64,000 nucleotides of DNA from NCBI RefSeq assembly GCF_948472415.1, contig NZ_OX419519.1:4030001-4094000 (forward strand), given 5' to 3'. Below are positions 1 through 12,159 of the stretch, piece after piece (position 1 is the first letter of the stretch; the number at the start of each line of letters is the position of its first letter). Origin of the DNA: Kitasatospora fiedleri (GTDB taxonomy: Bacteria; Actinomycetota; Actinomycetes; Streptomycetales; Streptomycetaceae). Position numbers and translations under genes: made by a program. The notes under the pieces were generated by a model, which was not told the origin of the DNA, searched no databases, and saw nothing but the letters and a program-made list of their open reading frames with translations.

Positions 1-83
1 TGCTGCTCTACCAGGGCTGGACGTACTGGGTGTTCCGCCGCCGGATCGGCGTCCAGCACATCCCCGCCGCCGCGCACCACTGA
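1..83 (+). CDS. cydB: Cytochrome bd oxidase subunit II, C-terminal end (partial)
   Basis: Only the last 26 codons are present, read from base 3 to the TGA at 81-83. The peptide begins LLYQGWTYWVFRRR, a transmembrane end followed by a basic cytoplasmic tail, as in CydB. It stops 17 nt before the start of the fused CydDC exporter, which is the normal neighbour of cydAB in streptomycetes. The assignment rests mostly on this context because the visible peptide is short. Confidence 0.7.
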   Translation, partial: LLYQGWTYWVFRRRIGVQHIPAAAHH

Positions 84-100
84 CCGCAGGAGCCGAACCC

Positions 101-3613
<3,513 letters not shown>

Positions 3614-3617
3614 GACC

Positions 3618-3649
3618 GGGCGGCGGGTTCGCGCCGGGTGCCGCCGCCC
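3618..3649 (+). terminator. Hairpin after cydDC
   Basis: Perfect 9-bp arms GGGCGGCGG (3618-3626) and CCGCCGCCC (3641-3649) flank a 14-nt loop, 4 nt after the cydDC stop. An A-rich run follows rather than a T run, so it is only a moderate terminator candidate. Confidence 0.5.
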
Positions 3650-3658
3650 CGAAAAAAA

Positions 3659-3686
3659 TGGACGAACCATGACATACGGGCACACT
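3659..3686 (+). promoter_or_regulatory. Candidate promoter of the GAF sensor kinase
   Basis: A TGGACG hexamer (3659-3664) lies 16 nt before CACACT (3681-3686). This resembles a housekeeping promoter and sits 6 nt upstream of the ATG at 3693, which would make the transcript leaderless, a common arrangement in streptomycetes. Confidence 0.45.
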
Positions 3687-3692
3687 GGTCCC

Positions 3693-5483
3693 ATGCAGAC
3701 GCCGGAGGAGCCGGCCGCCACGGGCGGCCGGCCGCGCATCCCCGAGATCTCCTCGCTCGGGCTGGACACCCTGGTCACCGAGGTCTCGGAGCGGCTCCGG
3801 TCGGCCGCCGCGGTGACCGACCGGATGCAGCGGCTGCTGGAGGCGGTGGTGTCGGTCGGCGCGGGCCTCGACCCGCACGCCACGCTCCAGCGGATCGCGG
3901 CCGGCGCGGCCGAGCTGGTGGACGCGAAGTACGCCGCGATGGGGGTGGTCAACCCGCACGGCAGCGGCCTGTCCGACTTCATCCACATCGGCGTCGACGA
4001 GGGGACGGCGGCCGAGATCGGCCACCTGCCGACCGGCCGGGGCATCCTCGGCGCGCTGATCGACGACCCGCGTCCGCTGCGGCTGACCGACCTGTCCACC
4101 GACCCGCGCTCGGTCGGCTTCCCGGACCACCACCCGCCGATGGTGTCCTTCCTGGGGGTGCCGATCCGGGTCCGCGGCGAGGTGTTCGGCAACCTGTACC
4201 TGACCGAGAAGAAGGGCGGCGGCTCGTTCACCCCCGAGGACGAGCAGGTGGTGCTGGCGCTCGGCGCGGCGGCGGGCGTGGCGATCGAGAACTCCCGGCT
4301 GTACGAGCAGGGCCGCCGCCGGGAGCGCTGGATCACCGGCGCGGCGGCGGTGACCACCTCGCTGCTGTCCACCGACGAGGCGCAGATCGCGCTGACGGTG
4401 GCCGCCGAGCAGGTCCGCGAACTCGCCGAGGGCGCGCTCGGGATGATCCTGCTGCCGGCCGGCGAGGACCGGATGCGGGTGGCGCACGCCTCCGGCGAAC
4501 GGGCCGACCACCTGACCGGCGAACTGCTGCCCGAGCACGGCTTCGCACCCCTGCTGCTGGCCGGCGAGGCGGTCTACCTGGACGACCTGGCGACCTCGCC
4601 GCAGACCGCCTCCGACACCCAGTTCGACCGGCTGGCAAGGGAGTTCGGGCCGTCGATGGCGGTGCCGATGGTGTCCGCGGGCCGGGTGCTGGGCGCGCTG
4701 TGCGTGTGGCGCGACGCCGGCACCCCGCCGTTCACCGACACCGAGCGGCAGCTCTCCCAGACCTTCGCCTCGCAGGCGGCGCTCGCCCTGCGGCTGGCCG
4801 AGTACCAGCGCAACCAGCAGCGGCTGGCGGTCTTCCAGGACCGCGACCGGATCGCCCGCGACCTGCACGACCTGGTCATCCAGCGGCTCTTCGCCACCGG
4901 CATGATGCTGGAGTCGGCCGCCCGCCGGGCCGCCGTCCCCGAGGTGCGGGAGCGGATCGGGCAGGCCGTGGACGAGCTGGACGCCACCATCCAGGAGGTC
5001 CGCACCACCATCTACGCCCTCCAGCACGGCGACACCGACGACCGGCCGGACACCCTGCGCACCCGGGTGCTGCGCGAGGGCAGCCAGGCCGCGGCGGCGC
5101 TCGGCTTCAAGCCCACCATCACCTTCACCGGCCCGGTCGAGAGCCTGGTCGGCGAGAAGACCTCCCGCCAACTCCTGGCCGCCCTGCGCGAGATGCTCTC
5201 CAACACGGCCCGGCACGCCCGCGCCTCCCGGGTCGCCGTCGAACTGGACGCCACCGTCCACCTCGGCGAGGACGGCCGCCCGATCTCCGCCGCCCCCGCC
5301 CGCACCGGCCCGCCCGGCGTCCTGCTCACCGTCACCGACGACGGCGTCGGCATCCCCGACGGCGGCCGCCGCTCCGGCCTGCGCAACCTCACCCGCCGCG
5401 CCGAGGCCCTCGGCGGCGACGCCTGGCACGAGCCCGGCCCGCACGGCAAGGGCACCCGGGTCCGCTGGACGGCCCGCCTCTGA
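3693..5483 (+). CDS. DevS/DosT-like GAF sensor histidine kinase
   Basis: The 596-aa cytoplasmic kinase has two GAF domains (about 45-200 and 215-370), then a HisKA_3/HATPase module with the H-box RDLHDLVIQ (phospho-acceptor His392), an N-box EMLSNTARHA and a G-box DDGVGIPDG. GAF-A carries FPDHHPPM with His146/His147, close to the position of the proximal haem ligand in M. tuberculosis DosT (His147) and DevS (His149), so gas or redox sensing is a reasonable inference. Start: ATG 3693 sits just behind a promoter-like sequence and has no ribosome site; ATG 3669, 8 codons upstream, is possible. Its position after cydDC fits oxygen sensing. No response regulator gene lies beside it, so its partner must be elsewhere. 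Confidence 0.85.
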   Translation: MQTPEEPAATGGRPRIPEISSLGLDTLVTEVSERLRSAAAVTDRMQRLLEAVVSVGAGLDPHATLQRIAAGAAELVDAKYAAMGVVNPHGSGLSDFIHIGVDEGTAAEIGHLPTGRGILGALIDDPRPLRLTDLSTDPRSVGFPDHHPPMVSFLGVPIRVRGEVFGNLYLTEKKGGGSFTPEDEQVVLALGAAAGVAIENSRLYEQGRRRERWITGAAAVTTSLLSTDEAQIALTVAAEQVRELAEGALGMILLPAGEDRMRVAHASGERADHLTGELLPEHGFAPLLLAGEAVYLDDLATSPQTASDTQFDRLAREFGPSMAVPMVSAGRVLGALCVWRDAGTPPFTDTERQLSQTFASQAALALRLAEYQRNQQRLAVFQDRDRIARDLHDLVIQRLFATGMMLESAARRAAVPEVRERIGQAVDELDATIQEVRTTIYALQHGDTDDRPDTLRTRVLREGSQAAAALGFKPTITFTGPVESLVGEKTSRQLLAALREMLSNTARHARASRVAVELDATVHLGEDGRPISAAPARTGPPGVLLTVTDDGVGIPDGGRRSGLRNLTRRAEALGGDAWHEPGPHGKGTRVRWTARL

Positions 5484-5568
5484 CCCGCCCCCGACCCGTC
5501 CCGGCAGTGCGGGCCGACCCGCCCGGACCGGGTTGTTAGGCCAGGCCCGGACGGGGAAGGCGCGGTCC

Positions 5569-6501
5569 ATGGGAGAGATCCGGGTCGGCGCCTGTTCCTG
5601 GACGGACAAGGAGCTGCTGGCCAGCGGCTGGTACCCGAAGGGCCGGCGCGACGCGGAGGGCAGGCTGCGCCACTACGCGTCCCGGTTCCCGCTGGTCGAG
5701 GTGGACGCCACGTACTACGCGCTGCCCAGCACCCGCAACAGCGAGCTGTGGGTCGAGCGCACGCCCGCCGGCTTCCGCTTCGACGTGAAGGCGTTCTCGC
5801 TGCTCACCGGCCACCCCACCCGGTCGGCCGCCATGCCCGCCGACCTGCGGCCGGCCCTGGCCCGGAAGGACGACCCGGAGCTGCTGGACGAGGTGTGGGC
5901 CCGGTTCGCCGGCGCCCTCGAACCGCTGCGTCGGGCCGGCCGCCTCGGCACCCTGCTCTTCCAGTTCCCGCCGTGGCTGGCCCCGGACGAGCAGTCCCGG
6001 GCGCTGCTGCGGGCCTGCCGGGAGCGCACCGCGGGGTGGCCGGTAGCGGTGGAGTTCCGCCACCCGGACTGGTGGCGGCCGGAGCTGGCCGCCGCCACCT
6101 CCGACCTACTGACCGAGCTGGGCACGCCCGCCGTGGCCGTGGACACCGCGCAGGGCCTGCCCACCTCCGTCCCGCCGGTCGCCCCGGTCACCTCCCCCGA
6201 CCTCGCGGTGGTCCGCCTCCACGGCCGCAGCCCGGCCTGGGGCACCGGCTCGAAGGAGGACCGCTTCCGCCACGACTACACGCCCGACGAGCTGGCCCCC
6301 TGGGTGGAGCGCGTGCACGCGATGGCCGAACGGACCCGGGAGGTGCACGTCCTGTTCAACAACTGCTGCGCCGACGCCGCCGTCCGGGCCGCCGGGACGA
6401 TGGCGGGCCTGCTGGGCCTGGACCCGGTACCCGACCCGGACCGGGCGGAGGACCGGGCGGAGGAGCTGACCCTGGACCTGGGACTGGACCCGGACGGGTG
6501 A
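5569..6501 (+). CDS. DUF72 family protein (YecE-like)
   Basis: This 310-aa soluble protein begins MGEIRVGACSWTDKELL and shows the DUF72 pattern of a TIM-barrel-like fold, with the YALPS, FDVKAFSLLTGHP, LFQFPPW and VEFRHPDWW blocks. The biochemical role of DUF72 proteins is not settled. The ATG at 5569 is preceded by GGGGAAGG at 8 nt, which favours it over an upstream in-frame TTG at 5533. The gene stands alone, 85 nt after the kinase, and converges on the HAD phosphatase gene. Confidence 0.85.
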   Translation: MGEIRVGACSWTDKELLASGWYPKGRRDAEGRLRHYASRFPLVEVDATYYALPSTRNSELWVERTPAGFRFDVKAFSLLTGHPTRSAAMPADLRPALARKDDPELLDEVWARFAGALEPLRRAGRLGTLLFQFPPWLAPDEQSRALLRACRERTAGWPVAVEFRHPDWWRPELAAATSDLLTELGTPAVAVDTAQGLPTSVPPVAPVTSPDLAVVRLHGRSPAWGTGSKEDRFRHDYTPDELAPWVERVHAMAERTREVHVLFNNCCADAAVRAAGTMAGLLGLDPVPDPDRAEDRAEELTLDLGLDPDG

Positions 6502-6531
6502 CCGCTGCGGGCGCGACCGCTCCGGGACGGG

Positions 6532-7344
6532 TCAGATCAGTGTCTCGATGATCGCCGCGACGCCGTCCTGCTCGTTGCTGACGGTGTGCCGGGCGACCGC
6601 GGCCAGCACCAGCGGGTGGGCGTTGGCGACGGCGTACGACTGGCCGGCCCAGGCGAGCATCTCCAGGTCGTTGGGCATGTCGCCGAAGGCGACCACCTCG
6701 GCGGCCTCGATGCCCTGCTGGGCGCACCAGCGGGCCAGGCTGCTGGCCTTGGTGACGCCCGGGGCGCTGATCTCGACCAGCGGGATCGGACTGGAACGGG
6801 TGACCTCGGCGAGCGGGCCGACCGCGGCCCGGGCCCGGTCCAGGAACTCGTCCGGGGCCAGGTCGGGGTGCTTGCCGAGCACCTTGAACAGGCCGTCGAC
6901 CTGCCCGGCGGCGAGCAGCTCCGCGGCGGTGCCGACCGGGTGCTCCTTGTCGGACTCCCACATCACCACGTTGTACCCGGGCTCCCGGGCGAAACCGTCC
7001 GGGAACTCGAACGCGAAGGCGGTGCCGGGCAGTTCGGCCCGGATCAGGTCCGTCACGGACAGCGTCCGGGCTGGGTCGAACGGGTAGGTCTCCAGCAGTT
7101 CCCCGCGCCGGACGTCGACCACCGCGCCGCCGTTGGAGCAGATCGCCACGCCGTGGCCGCCGATGTGCGCGCCCAGGTGCTGCATCCAGCGCGGCGGCCG
7201 CCCGGTGACGAACACCACCTGCACCCCGGCGGCCTCGGCGGCGGCCAGCGCGGCGGCCGTCCGGGTGGTCACCGTGCCGCCGGAGCACAGCAGGGTGCCG
7301 TCGAGGTCGGTGGCGATCAGGCGGGGGCGCGGAAAGGCGGTCAT
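6532..7344 (-). CDS. HAD superfamily hydrolase, Cof type
   Basis: The 270-aa protein has the HAD motif I DLDGTLL near residue 13, motif II VFVTGR, a Cof-type C2 cap in the middle and motif IV FGDMPNDLEM near the C-terminus. Cof-type HADs dephosphorylate sugar phosphates, flavin or pyridoxal phosphates, so the substrate cannot be read from sequence. It is paralogous to the HAD gene at 42340-43155: both share the same TDLDGTLL start and FGDMPND block. It converges on the DUF72 gene with 30 nt between stops. Confidence 0.88.
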   Translation of the reverse strand: MTAFPRPRLIATDLDGTLLCSGGTVTTRTAAALAAAEAAGVQVVFVTGRPPRWMQHLGAHIGGHGVAICSNGGAVVDVRRGELLETYPFDPARTLSVTDLIRAELPGTAFAFEFPDGFAREPGYNVVMWESDKEHPVGTAAELLAAGQVDGLFKVLGKHPDLAPDEFLDRARAAVGPLAEVTRSSPIPLVEISAPGVTKASSLARWCAQQGIEAAEVVAFGDMPNDLEMLAWAGQSYAVANAHPLVLAAVARHTVSNEQDGVAAIIETLI

Positions 7345-7439
7345 CGGTCCATCTTCGCGCACTCGCCCGGCAACCGGACCCGCCCGGGAACGCGACCCGC
7401 ACGGGTCCGGACCCGCCCGCCCGATCGACCGCCCGCCGC

Positions 7440-8117
7440 TCAGCCCAGCTGGGCCAGGCCCTCGGTGGCGATCTTCTCGAAGATCGCGAGGTCGTTGGCG
7501 AAGATCGAGTCCGGCACCGGCCAGTGCACCACCAGCTCGGTGATGCCCAGCTCCCGGTACGTCCCGGCCCAGTCGACGAACGCGTCCACCGACTCCAGCG
7601 GCTTCTCCGCCGTCGAACCCTGGAGCAGCACCTTCTCCAGCTCCCCGACGTCCCGCCCGGCCGCCTCGCACGCCGCCGCCAGCTTCTCCACCTGCCGCGC
7701 GATCACCCCGGGCGCCTGCTCCACCGGCACCTCCGCCGGCCCCTTCGGGTCCCCGTACGTCACCCAGCCCTGCCCGTACTCGGCCGCCAGCCGCAGCCCG
7801 CGCGGCCCGGTCGCCGCCACGTAGAACGGCACCCGCGGCACCTGCACGCACCCCGGGACGTTCCGCGCCTCCACCGCCGAGTAGTACGTCCCCTCCCGGG
7901 TCACCGCGTCATCGCGCAGCAACTCGTCCAACAGCCCCACGAACTCCCCGAACCGGTCCGCCCGCTCCCGCGCCGACCACGCCTCCTGCCCCAACGCCGT
8001 CGCGTCGAACCCGACCCCGCCGGCCCCGATCCCCAAGGTCAACCGCCCCCCGGACACGTCGTCCAGCGTGATCAGCTCCTTCGCCAACGTCACCGGATGC
8101 CGGAAGTTCGGCGAGGC
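7440..8117 (-). pseudogene. LLM-class (F420-type) oxidoreductase, 3' fragment
   Basis: The reading frame encodes residues from ASPNFRHPVTLAKE to the C-terminus of a luciferase-like oxidoreductase and matches the full-length copy at 12160-13047 along its whole length. The first roughly 70 codons are missing: homology stops at about 8117 and the adjoining sequence is unrelated. GTG at 8093 could serve as a start, but the product would lack the first strands and helices of the TIM barrel. Pieces matching the lost 5' end occur on the same strand at 14.6, 15.6 and 17.2 kb. This looks like the original chromosomal gene, split by insertion of the island. Confidence 0.85.
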
Positions 8118-8370
8118 AATGGAACTGGCACCTATGGTCGCCAGTGGCTGGAGCGCGGCAGCATTCCGGCCGACTTGGCCCAGGTCCTGCTACCCGGCCT
8201 TCCCGCGACCGTGCACTCCCCGGTCGGCGTGCTCCGCAACCGCCTGACGCGCAAGATGCCGGCCGTGCACACCCTTGAGCAGCCCGCTGTCGCGCCTTCG
8301 TACGCGGAGTGCGCTACGTGCCACGACCCGGTACCGCGGCCGGGTATCTGCCGGGCCTGTGCGGGCCTCG
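8118..8370 (+). pseudogene. Remnant of HTH/zinc-ribbon regulator
   Basis: Starting right at the break in the LLM gene, the plus strand reads through GTYGRQWLERGSIPADLAQ, then a segment ending CATCHDPVPRPGICRACAG. The end has paired CxxC motifs typical of the C-terminus of actinobacterial winged-helix proteins found on conjugative and integrative elements. There is no start codon or DNA-binding domain, so it is only the 3' part of such a gene. Low-complexity sequence follows with no clear stop. Attribution to this family is from memory of its shape and is moderately certain. Confidence 0.5.
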
Positions 8371-8750
8371 GAGCGCGGGTGGTCGCGGTGGGTGGGTGGT
8401 CGCGGTGGGCGGTGATGCTGCCGCAACGCCGGGTGGCGGGCCCGAGCTGCCCTGCTCGCGGTGGTGAGCCGTGGGCATCTGGCCAGCGCGACAGCGTAAG
8501 GGCGGCACCTTGCCACCGATCGCTGTTGCAAGGGAATTGGGGTCACTGTTGACATGCTGTGCAAGCGACGGCAACGGGCAGCTTGATGTCTTCGACGGAG
8601 GAGGGGTGGGGCCGACTGGTGGAGCGGAGTGCGTCCGACGCGCCTTCCGCAAGCCCTGTGCGTTACGTAACCGATCGGGTAGTTGAAGCGTTCTACCCAC
8701 AGATGCAGCGAGGCGCTTCAGCCTGCTCGGACGCGAGAGGTACCGGAGCG
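8371..8750. other. Non-coding stretch before the NLR-like pair
   Basis: No convincing gene was seen here. The region has short GC-rich tandem repeats near 8385-8405 and a TTGACA hexamer at 8549-8554 that could be a -35 element for the downstream pair; no matching -10 was found at the right distance. Reading frames continue upstream of 8751 but have no codon bias or ribosome site. Confidence 0.4.
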
Positions 8751-9188
8751 ATGGACGTGGCAACGATCACGGAGGCTGCGGGAACAGCACTGGTAGGGGC
8801 GATGGCCACAGATATGTGGCGGAAGGCCGTGGACGGCGTCACGGCTCTGTGGCGGCGCGCGTACCCGGACCGGGCCGAGACGGTCGCCGCAGAACTGGAG
8901 CAGACGCGTCGGCAGGTGCTGGCCGCTCGTCAAAGCAATGACGAGCGGGCCCTTCAAGACCTCCGTATTGGTTGGCAACTGCGTCTGGCGCAGTTCCTTG
9001 ATCTGGAGGATCACCAACTCGCCGAAGAGTTGGCTGCACAGCTTCATCGTCTCGTCGAGGAAGAACTCAGGTACGCCGCCGCTCCGAGCGAACGCAACTA
9101 CACCAACAAGGTTGAGATGAAAGCCGTGGCGTTCGGAAGAAGTCAAGTCAACCAGGTGGCAGGGAACCAATACAACTACGGGGACTGA
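8751..9188 (+). CDS. Small helical effector-like protein with C-terminal amyloid-type motif
   Basis: The 145-aa protein begins with a hydrophobic helix (MDVATITEAAGTALVGAMA), continues with charged amphipathic helices to about residue 112, then an Asn-rich linker, and ends GRSQVNQVAGNQYNYGD (129-145). This layout, a Bell-like helical domain plus a short amyloid motif at the extreme C-terminus next to an NLR gene, is what has been described for bacterial NLR-associated amyloid signalling pairs. A related motif occurs at residues 19-30 of the next protein. ATG 8751 is chosen because GAGAGG and GGAG lie just upstream and the first helix starts there. Function as a membrane-active effector is inference. 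Confidence 0.65.
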   Translation: MDVATITEAAGTALVGAMATDMWRKAVDGVTALWRRAYPDRAETVAAELEQTRRQVLAARQSNDERALQDLRIGWQLRLAQFLDLEDHQLAEELAAQLHRLVEEELRYAAAPSERNYTNKVEMKAVAFGRSQVNQVAGNQYNYGD

Positions 9189-9242
9189 AATACGGCACCA
9201 TTTACGCAGGTGCCGGCAGTGGCCGATTGAGCGGAGAGAATT

Positions 9243-11954
9243 TTGCGTCACCGGGACAGTGATGTCCTTCGCATCAGACAGCAAGCTTCGGCGTCTGGGG
9301 CATCTAAGCTCTACCAGACCGCAGGTCCCCAAGTGGTTATTGAAGGAGGCCTGAACGTCTACCCAAACGCTGATCGCCCTGCCGACAGTTCCCCCGTTTC
9401 TCTCACACCTCCTTTCAAGCTTCTCCCGCACTGCCTCCACGGACGGGACGCTGATTTGCAAAACCTGGGAGGAGAATGCGTTCAGGATGCTCTCGGACGT
9501 TTGACCGTGCTACACGGCATGGGTGGAATCGGTAAGACGGCGGTAGCTCTCTCCCTGGCGCGAAAACTTCGGGGAAAAGGCGTACGCGTCTTTTGGATTT
9601 CAGCCGCGAGCCCATTCAGTGTGCGCGAAGCAATGCTGCAGATTATGATCCGGCTCGGCGCTGAAGAATCCCTAGTGCGGGAGGCAGCCCTCGGACACGT
9701 CAATGTCGCCGATGTGATGTGGGAGGAACTCGAAGGAAGCGAGGTGCCATGGCTTTTGGTCTTCGACAGCGCAGATGACCCGGGCCGAATTGAGAACGAG
9801 TTGGGCCCAGCGTGGCTGAGTTCATCACCTTCTGGATCTGTCCTCGTCACATCTCGCCAAGGAAGTCGCGGCTTCTGGCCCTGCGATGTCAATCTGATGA
9901 AGCTGGATCCACTGAGCCCGACTGCCGGAATAGATATGCTTCTTGATCTGACTGACGAAAGAGAGGCGGTGATCCAACAGCGCCAACAAGCAGAGCTTCT
10001 GGCGGCTCGCTTGGGCGGAATTCCGCTGGCCTTGCGCCTGGCCGGCTGTTACCTATCTCTTCCTTCGTCCACCATCCGAGGATTCGAGGATTACCGGGCA
10101 GCCTTGGACAAGGACTTTAAGGCTGTTATCGACCGAGCGGCTTCCACGTCCCCGGAGCTATGGCCGGAAGGTGAGCTGCGCAGTCTCATTATGCAGACCT
10201 GGGAGATCTCCCTGGATGCACTGGAGAAACAGGGAATCCCCCAGGCCAGGACCGTCATGCGACTGCTCTCCTGTTGGGCGAGTCAGCCTTTTCCCATCAA
10301 GCTGCTTTCCGCGAAGATCCTCGCTCGCACGAACGGTTCGCGATTCGGATACTGGGACGAATTAGTTCTCGAGAGAACTCTCAATGCTCTTAATGCCCTT
10401 GGACTGGTCGATGTGGTCTGCGAGAGCCCCGAGTGGTTGACATCCCCTGGCGGCGGCTTCTATCACCAAGATGGTCCGCCTACTGGACATCACTGCATCG
10501 TGGTTCATCCGCTTGTAGCCGAGGTGAATGCAGCACAGCTCGATCACTCAGAAGATAGCGGTCGGGTGTGGGCCGCAGCTGTTCGGTGCCTGGGAATCGT
10601 CCGGGGCATGTGGACGGAGGATCCAAGACAGCTGGGCTTTTGGCAGCTGATCATCCCTCATTTGCTGGCCGTGGCCTCCCGCCTGCCCGATGAGTCTGCT
10701 GATCTATTCAAAGTCATCGTGGATATCCAGGATTGGTTCAGCCAGTACCTGCGAGTATCCGGCCAGTATGAGGTCGGCTATAAGCTTGCGAGCGTCTCGC
10801 ATTCAAGGATCAGTGAGCTTCGGCTGCCCGACAAACTCCGTTTTCTCTCCGGGTATATCTGCGCAGACTGGTCGTGGCAGACATCGCGCCTGGAGGAGGC
10901 CGACGAGCTGATCAAGGAGGCTTGTTACCTGGCTGGGCAGGCTGCCGGCCCTGAGAGCTACCAGGTGCTCGTCGCCAACGGGCTTCTCGTTGCCATTCAG
11001 GTAGAACGAGGCTTTTTCAAAGAGGCCGAGAAATTGGCACGCGAATCCACCTTGGCGCTAGATGGACGCCAGCTTCACCAGCTCTCCGCCCAGGCGTATC
11101 ATCATCTCGCTACTATCCTCAGGGAAACTGGGAAACTGGAAGAAGCGGAGGAGAATTCTCGCCTTGCAGTACGCCTATGCGAGAGGATCCCCGGATTTCC
11201 ACCGTACACCAAAGCGGTAATCCGCCATGAGCTTGGAGTAATTCTCTGGCATCGGGGTCGGCTAGATGATGCACTCAAAGTGTTGACGAAAGTCCATCAA
11301 AGCCAACGTGGATTCCTGGCTCCTTGGCATCCATCCATTCTGGTCACGCGCTACGATATTGCATCCATTAATGCCATTCAGGGGAATCTCATGAAAGCCT
11401 TGATGGAATTTATGGCAATCTATCTGACCGAGAAAGACTTCCTTGGCGAAAGGCACTACGCGACTCTCCAAACCAAGCATCAGGTGGCCCAGATCATGGT
11501 ACAGCTGGGAGAGCTGGAGGCGGCCGAGACAATTCTGGCTGAGATCGAGATCGAACGCTGCTCCGGGAAACTTGAAACGCGTCACATGGATGTTCTGGCA
11601 ACTCGCCACGAGTTGGTCCACATCAAGGCTCAGCGCGGTAATCATATCGGGGCATCGCAGGAGTGGCGGGAAATCCTCGAAGAGGAGCGCAGGCATCTCG
11701 GGGTGGAACATCCGTCCACACTTCGGACCCACTTCAACTGGGCAATCTGTTGGGCTGCATTGGACAGGCAGGCTATCGCTCGGATCGAAATAGGTAAAGT
11801 CTTGATGGCCCGGCGCCGCACCCTAGGTGCCAAGCACCATGAAACGCAGCAGGCCCGCCAGACGCTGGAATCCCTGATCCGCTCGCCGAGGGCGATCTGG
11901 CGGTTCGATAGGCAAGCACGGCGTCCGTTCCCGCGAAGCAGGACGAGCGGATAG
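9243..11954 (+). CDS. NB-ARC/TPR NLR-like ATPase with N-terminal amyloid-type motif
   Basis: The 903-aa cytoplasmic protein has, in order: a 60-residue disordered N-terminus with GASKLYQTAGPQ (19-30), an NB-ARC domain with P-loop GMGGIGKT (92-99), Walker B LLVFDSADD (Asp175), sensor GSVLVTSR, GGIPLALRLAG, a winged-helix region, then TPR repeats from about 570 to 890. NB-ARC/TPR proteins are signal-transducing ATPases of the STAND class; the TPRs probably sense a trigger. Start: TTG 9243, with GGAG 6 nt upstream; no later in-frame ATG precedes the motif. It follows the small helical protein by 54 nt, so the two are probably co-transcribed. Base composition is visibly less GC-rich than the core, suggesting transfer. 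Confidence 0.85.
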   Translation: MRHRDSDVLRIRQQASASGASKLYQTAGPQVVIEGGLNVYPNADRPADSSPVSLTPPFKLLPHCLHGRDADLQNLGGECVQDALGRLTVLHGMGGIGKTAVALSLARKLRGKGVRVFWISAASPFSVREAMLQIMIRLGAEESLVREAALGHVNVADVMWEELEGSEVPWLLVFDSADDPGRIENELGPAWLSSSPSGSVLVTSRQGSRGFWPCDVNLMKLDPLSPTAGIDMLLDLTDEREAVIQQRQQAELLAARLGGIPLALRLAGCYLSLPSSTIRGFEDYRAALDKDFKAVIDRAASTSPELWPEGELRSLIMQTWEISLDALEKQGIPQARTVMRLLSCWASQPFPIKLLSAKILARTNGSRFGYWDELVLERTLNALNALGLVDVVCESPEWLTSPGGGFYHQDGPPTGHHCIVVHPLVAEVNAAQLDHSEDSGRVWAAAVRCLGIVRGMWTEDPRQLGFWQLIIPHLLAVASRLPDESADLFKVIVDIQDWFSQYLRVSGQYEVGYKLASVSHSRISELRLPDKLRFLSGYICADWSWQTSRLEEADELIKEACYLAGQAAGPESYQVLVANGLLVAIQVERGFFKEAEKLARESTLALDGRQLHQLSAQAYHHLATILRETGKLEEAEENSRLAVRLCERIPGFPPYTKAVIRHELGVILWHRGRLDDALKVLTKVHQSQRGFLAPWHPSILVTRYDIASINAIQGNLMKALMEFMAIYLTEKDFLGERHYATLQTKHQVAQIMVQLGELEAAETILAEIEIERCSGKLETRHMDVLATRHELVHIKAQRGNHIGASQEWREILEEERRHLGVEHPSTLRTHFNWAICWAALDRQAIARIEIGKVLMARRRTLGAKHHETQQARQTLESLIRSPRAIWRFDRQARRPFPRSRTSG

Positions 11955-12159
11955 GTGCCACGATTTCCAAGGAACCAGAGCACGGGAGCACACGGCAAGA
12001 CCCACACCGTGCAGGCTCCCTGGCCACTGTGGCCTCAGTCGTTGCCGTTCAGACGTGTTGGCTTCCCCCGTGCCACGATGTAGGGGTGCAGCCCGTCCCT
12101 GGGCTGTAATGCTCGCCGCCCATGGGATGGTCTCTGACCAGTCCCGTATGGTCGATGGC

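Noticed and set aside
12070..12115. Small CAGCCC/GGGCTG hairpin upstream of the full-length LLM gene as a regulatory element
   Set aside because: A 6-bp stem of this kind is common in GC-rich DNA, and no promoter element lies in register with it.
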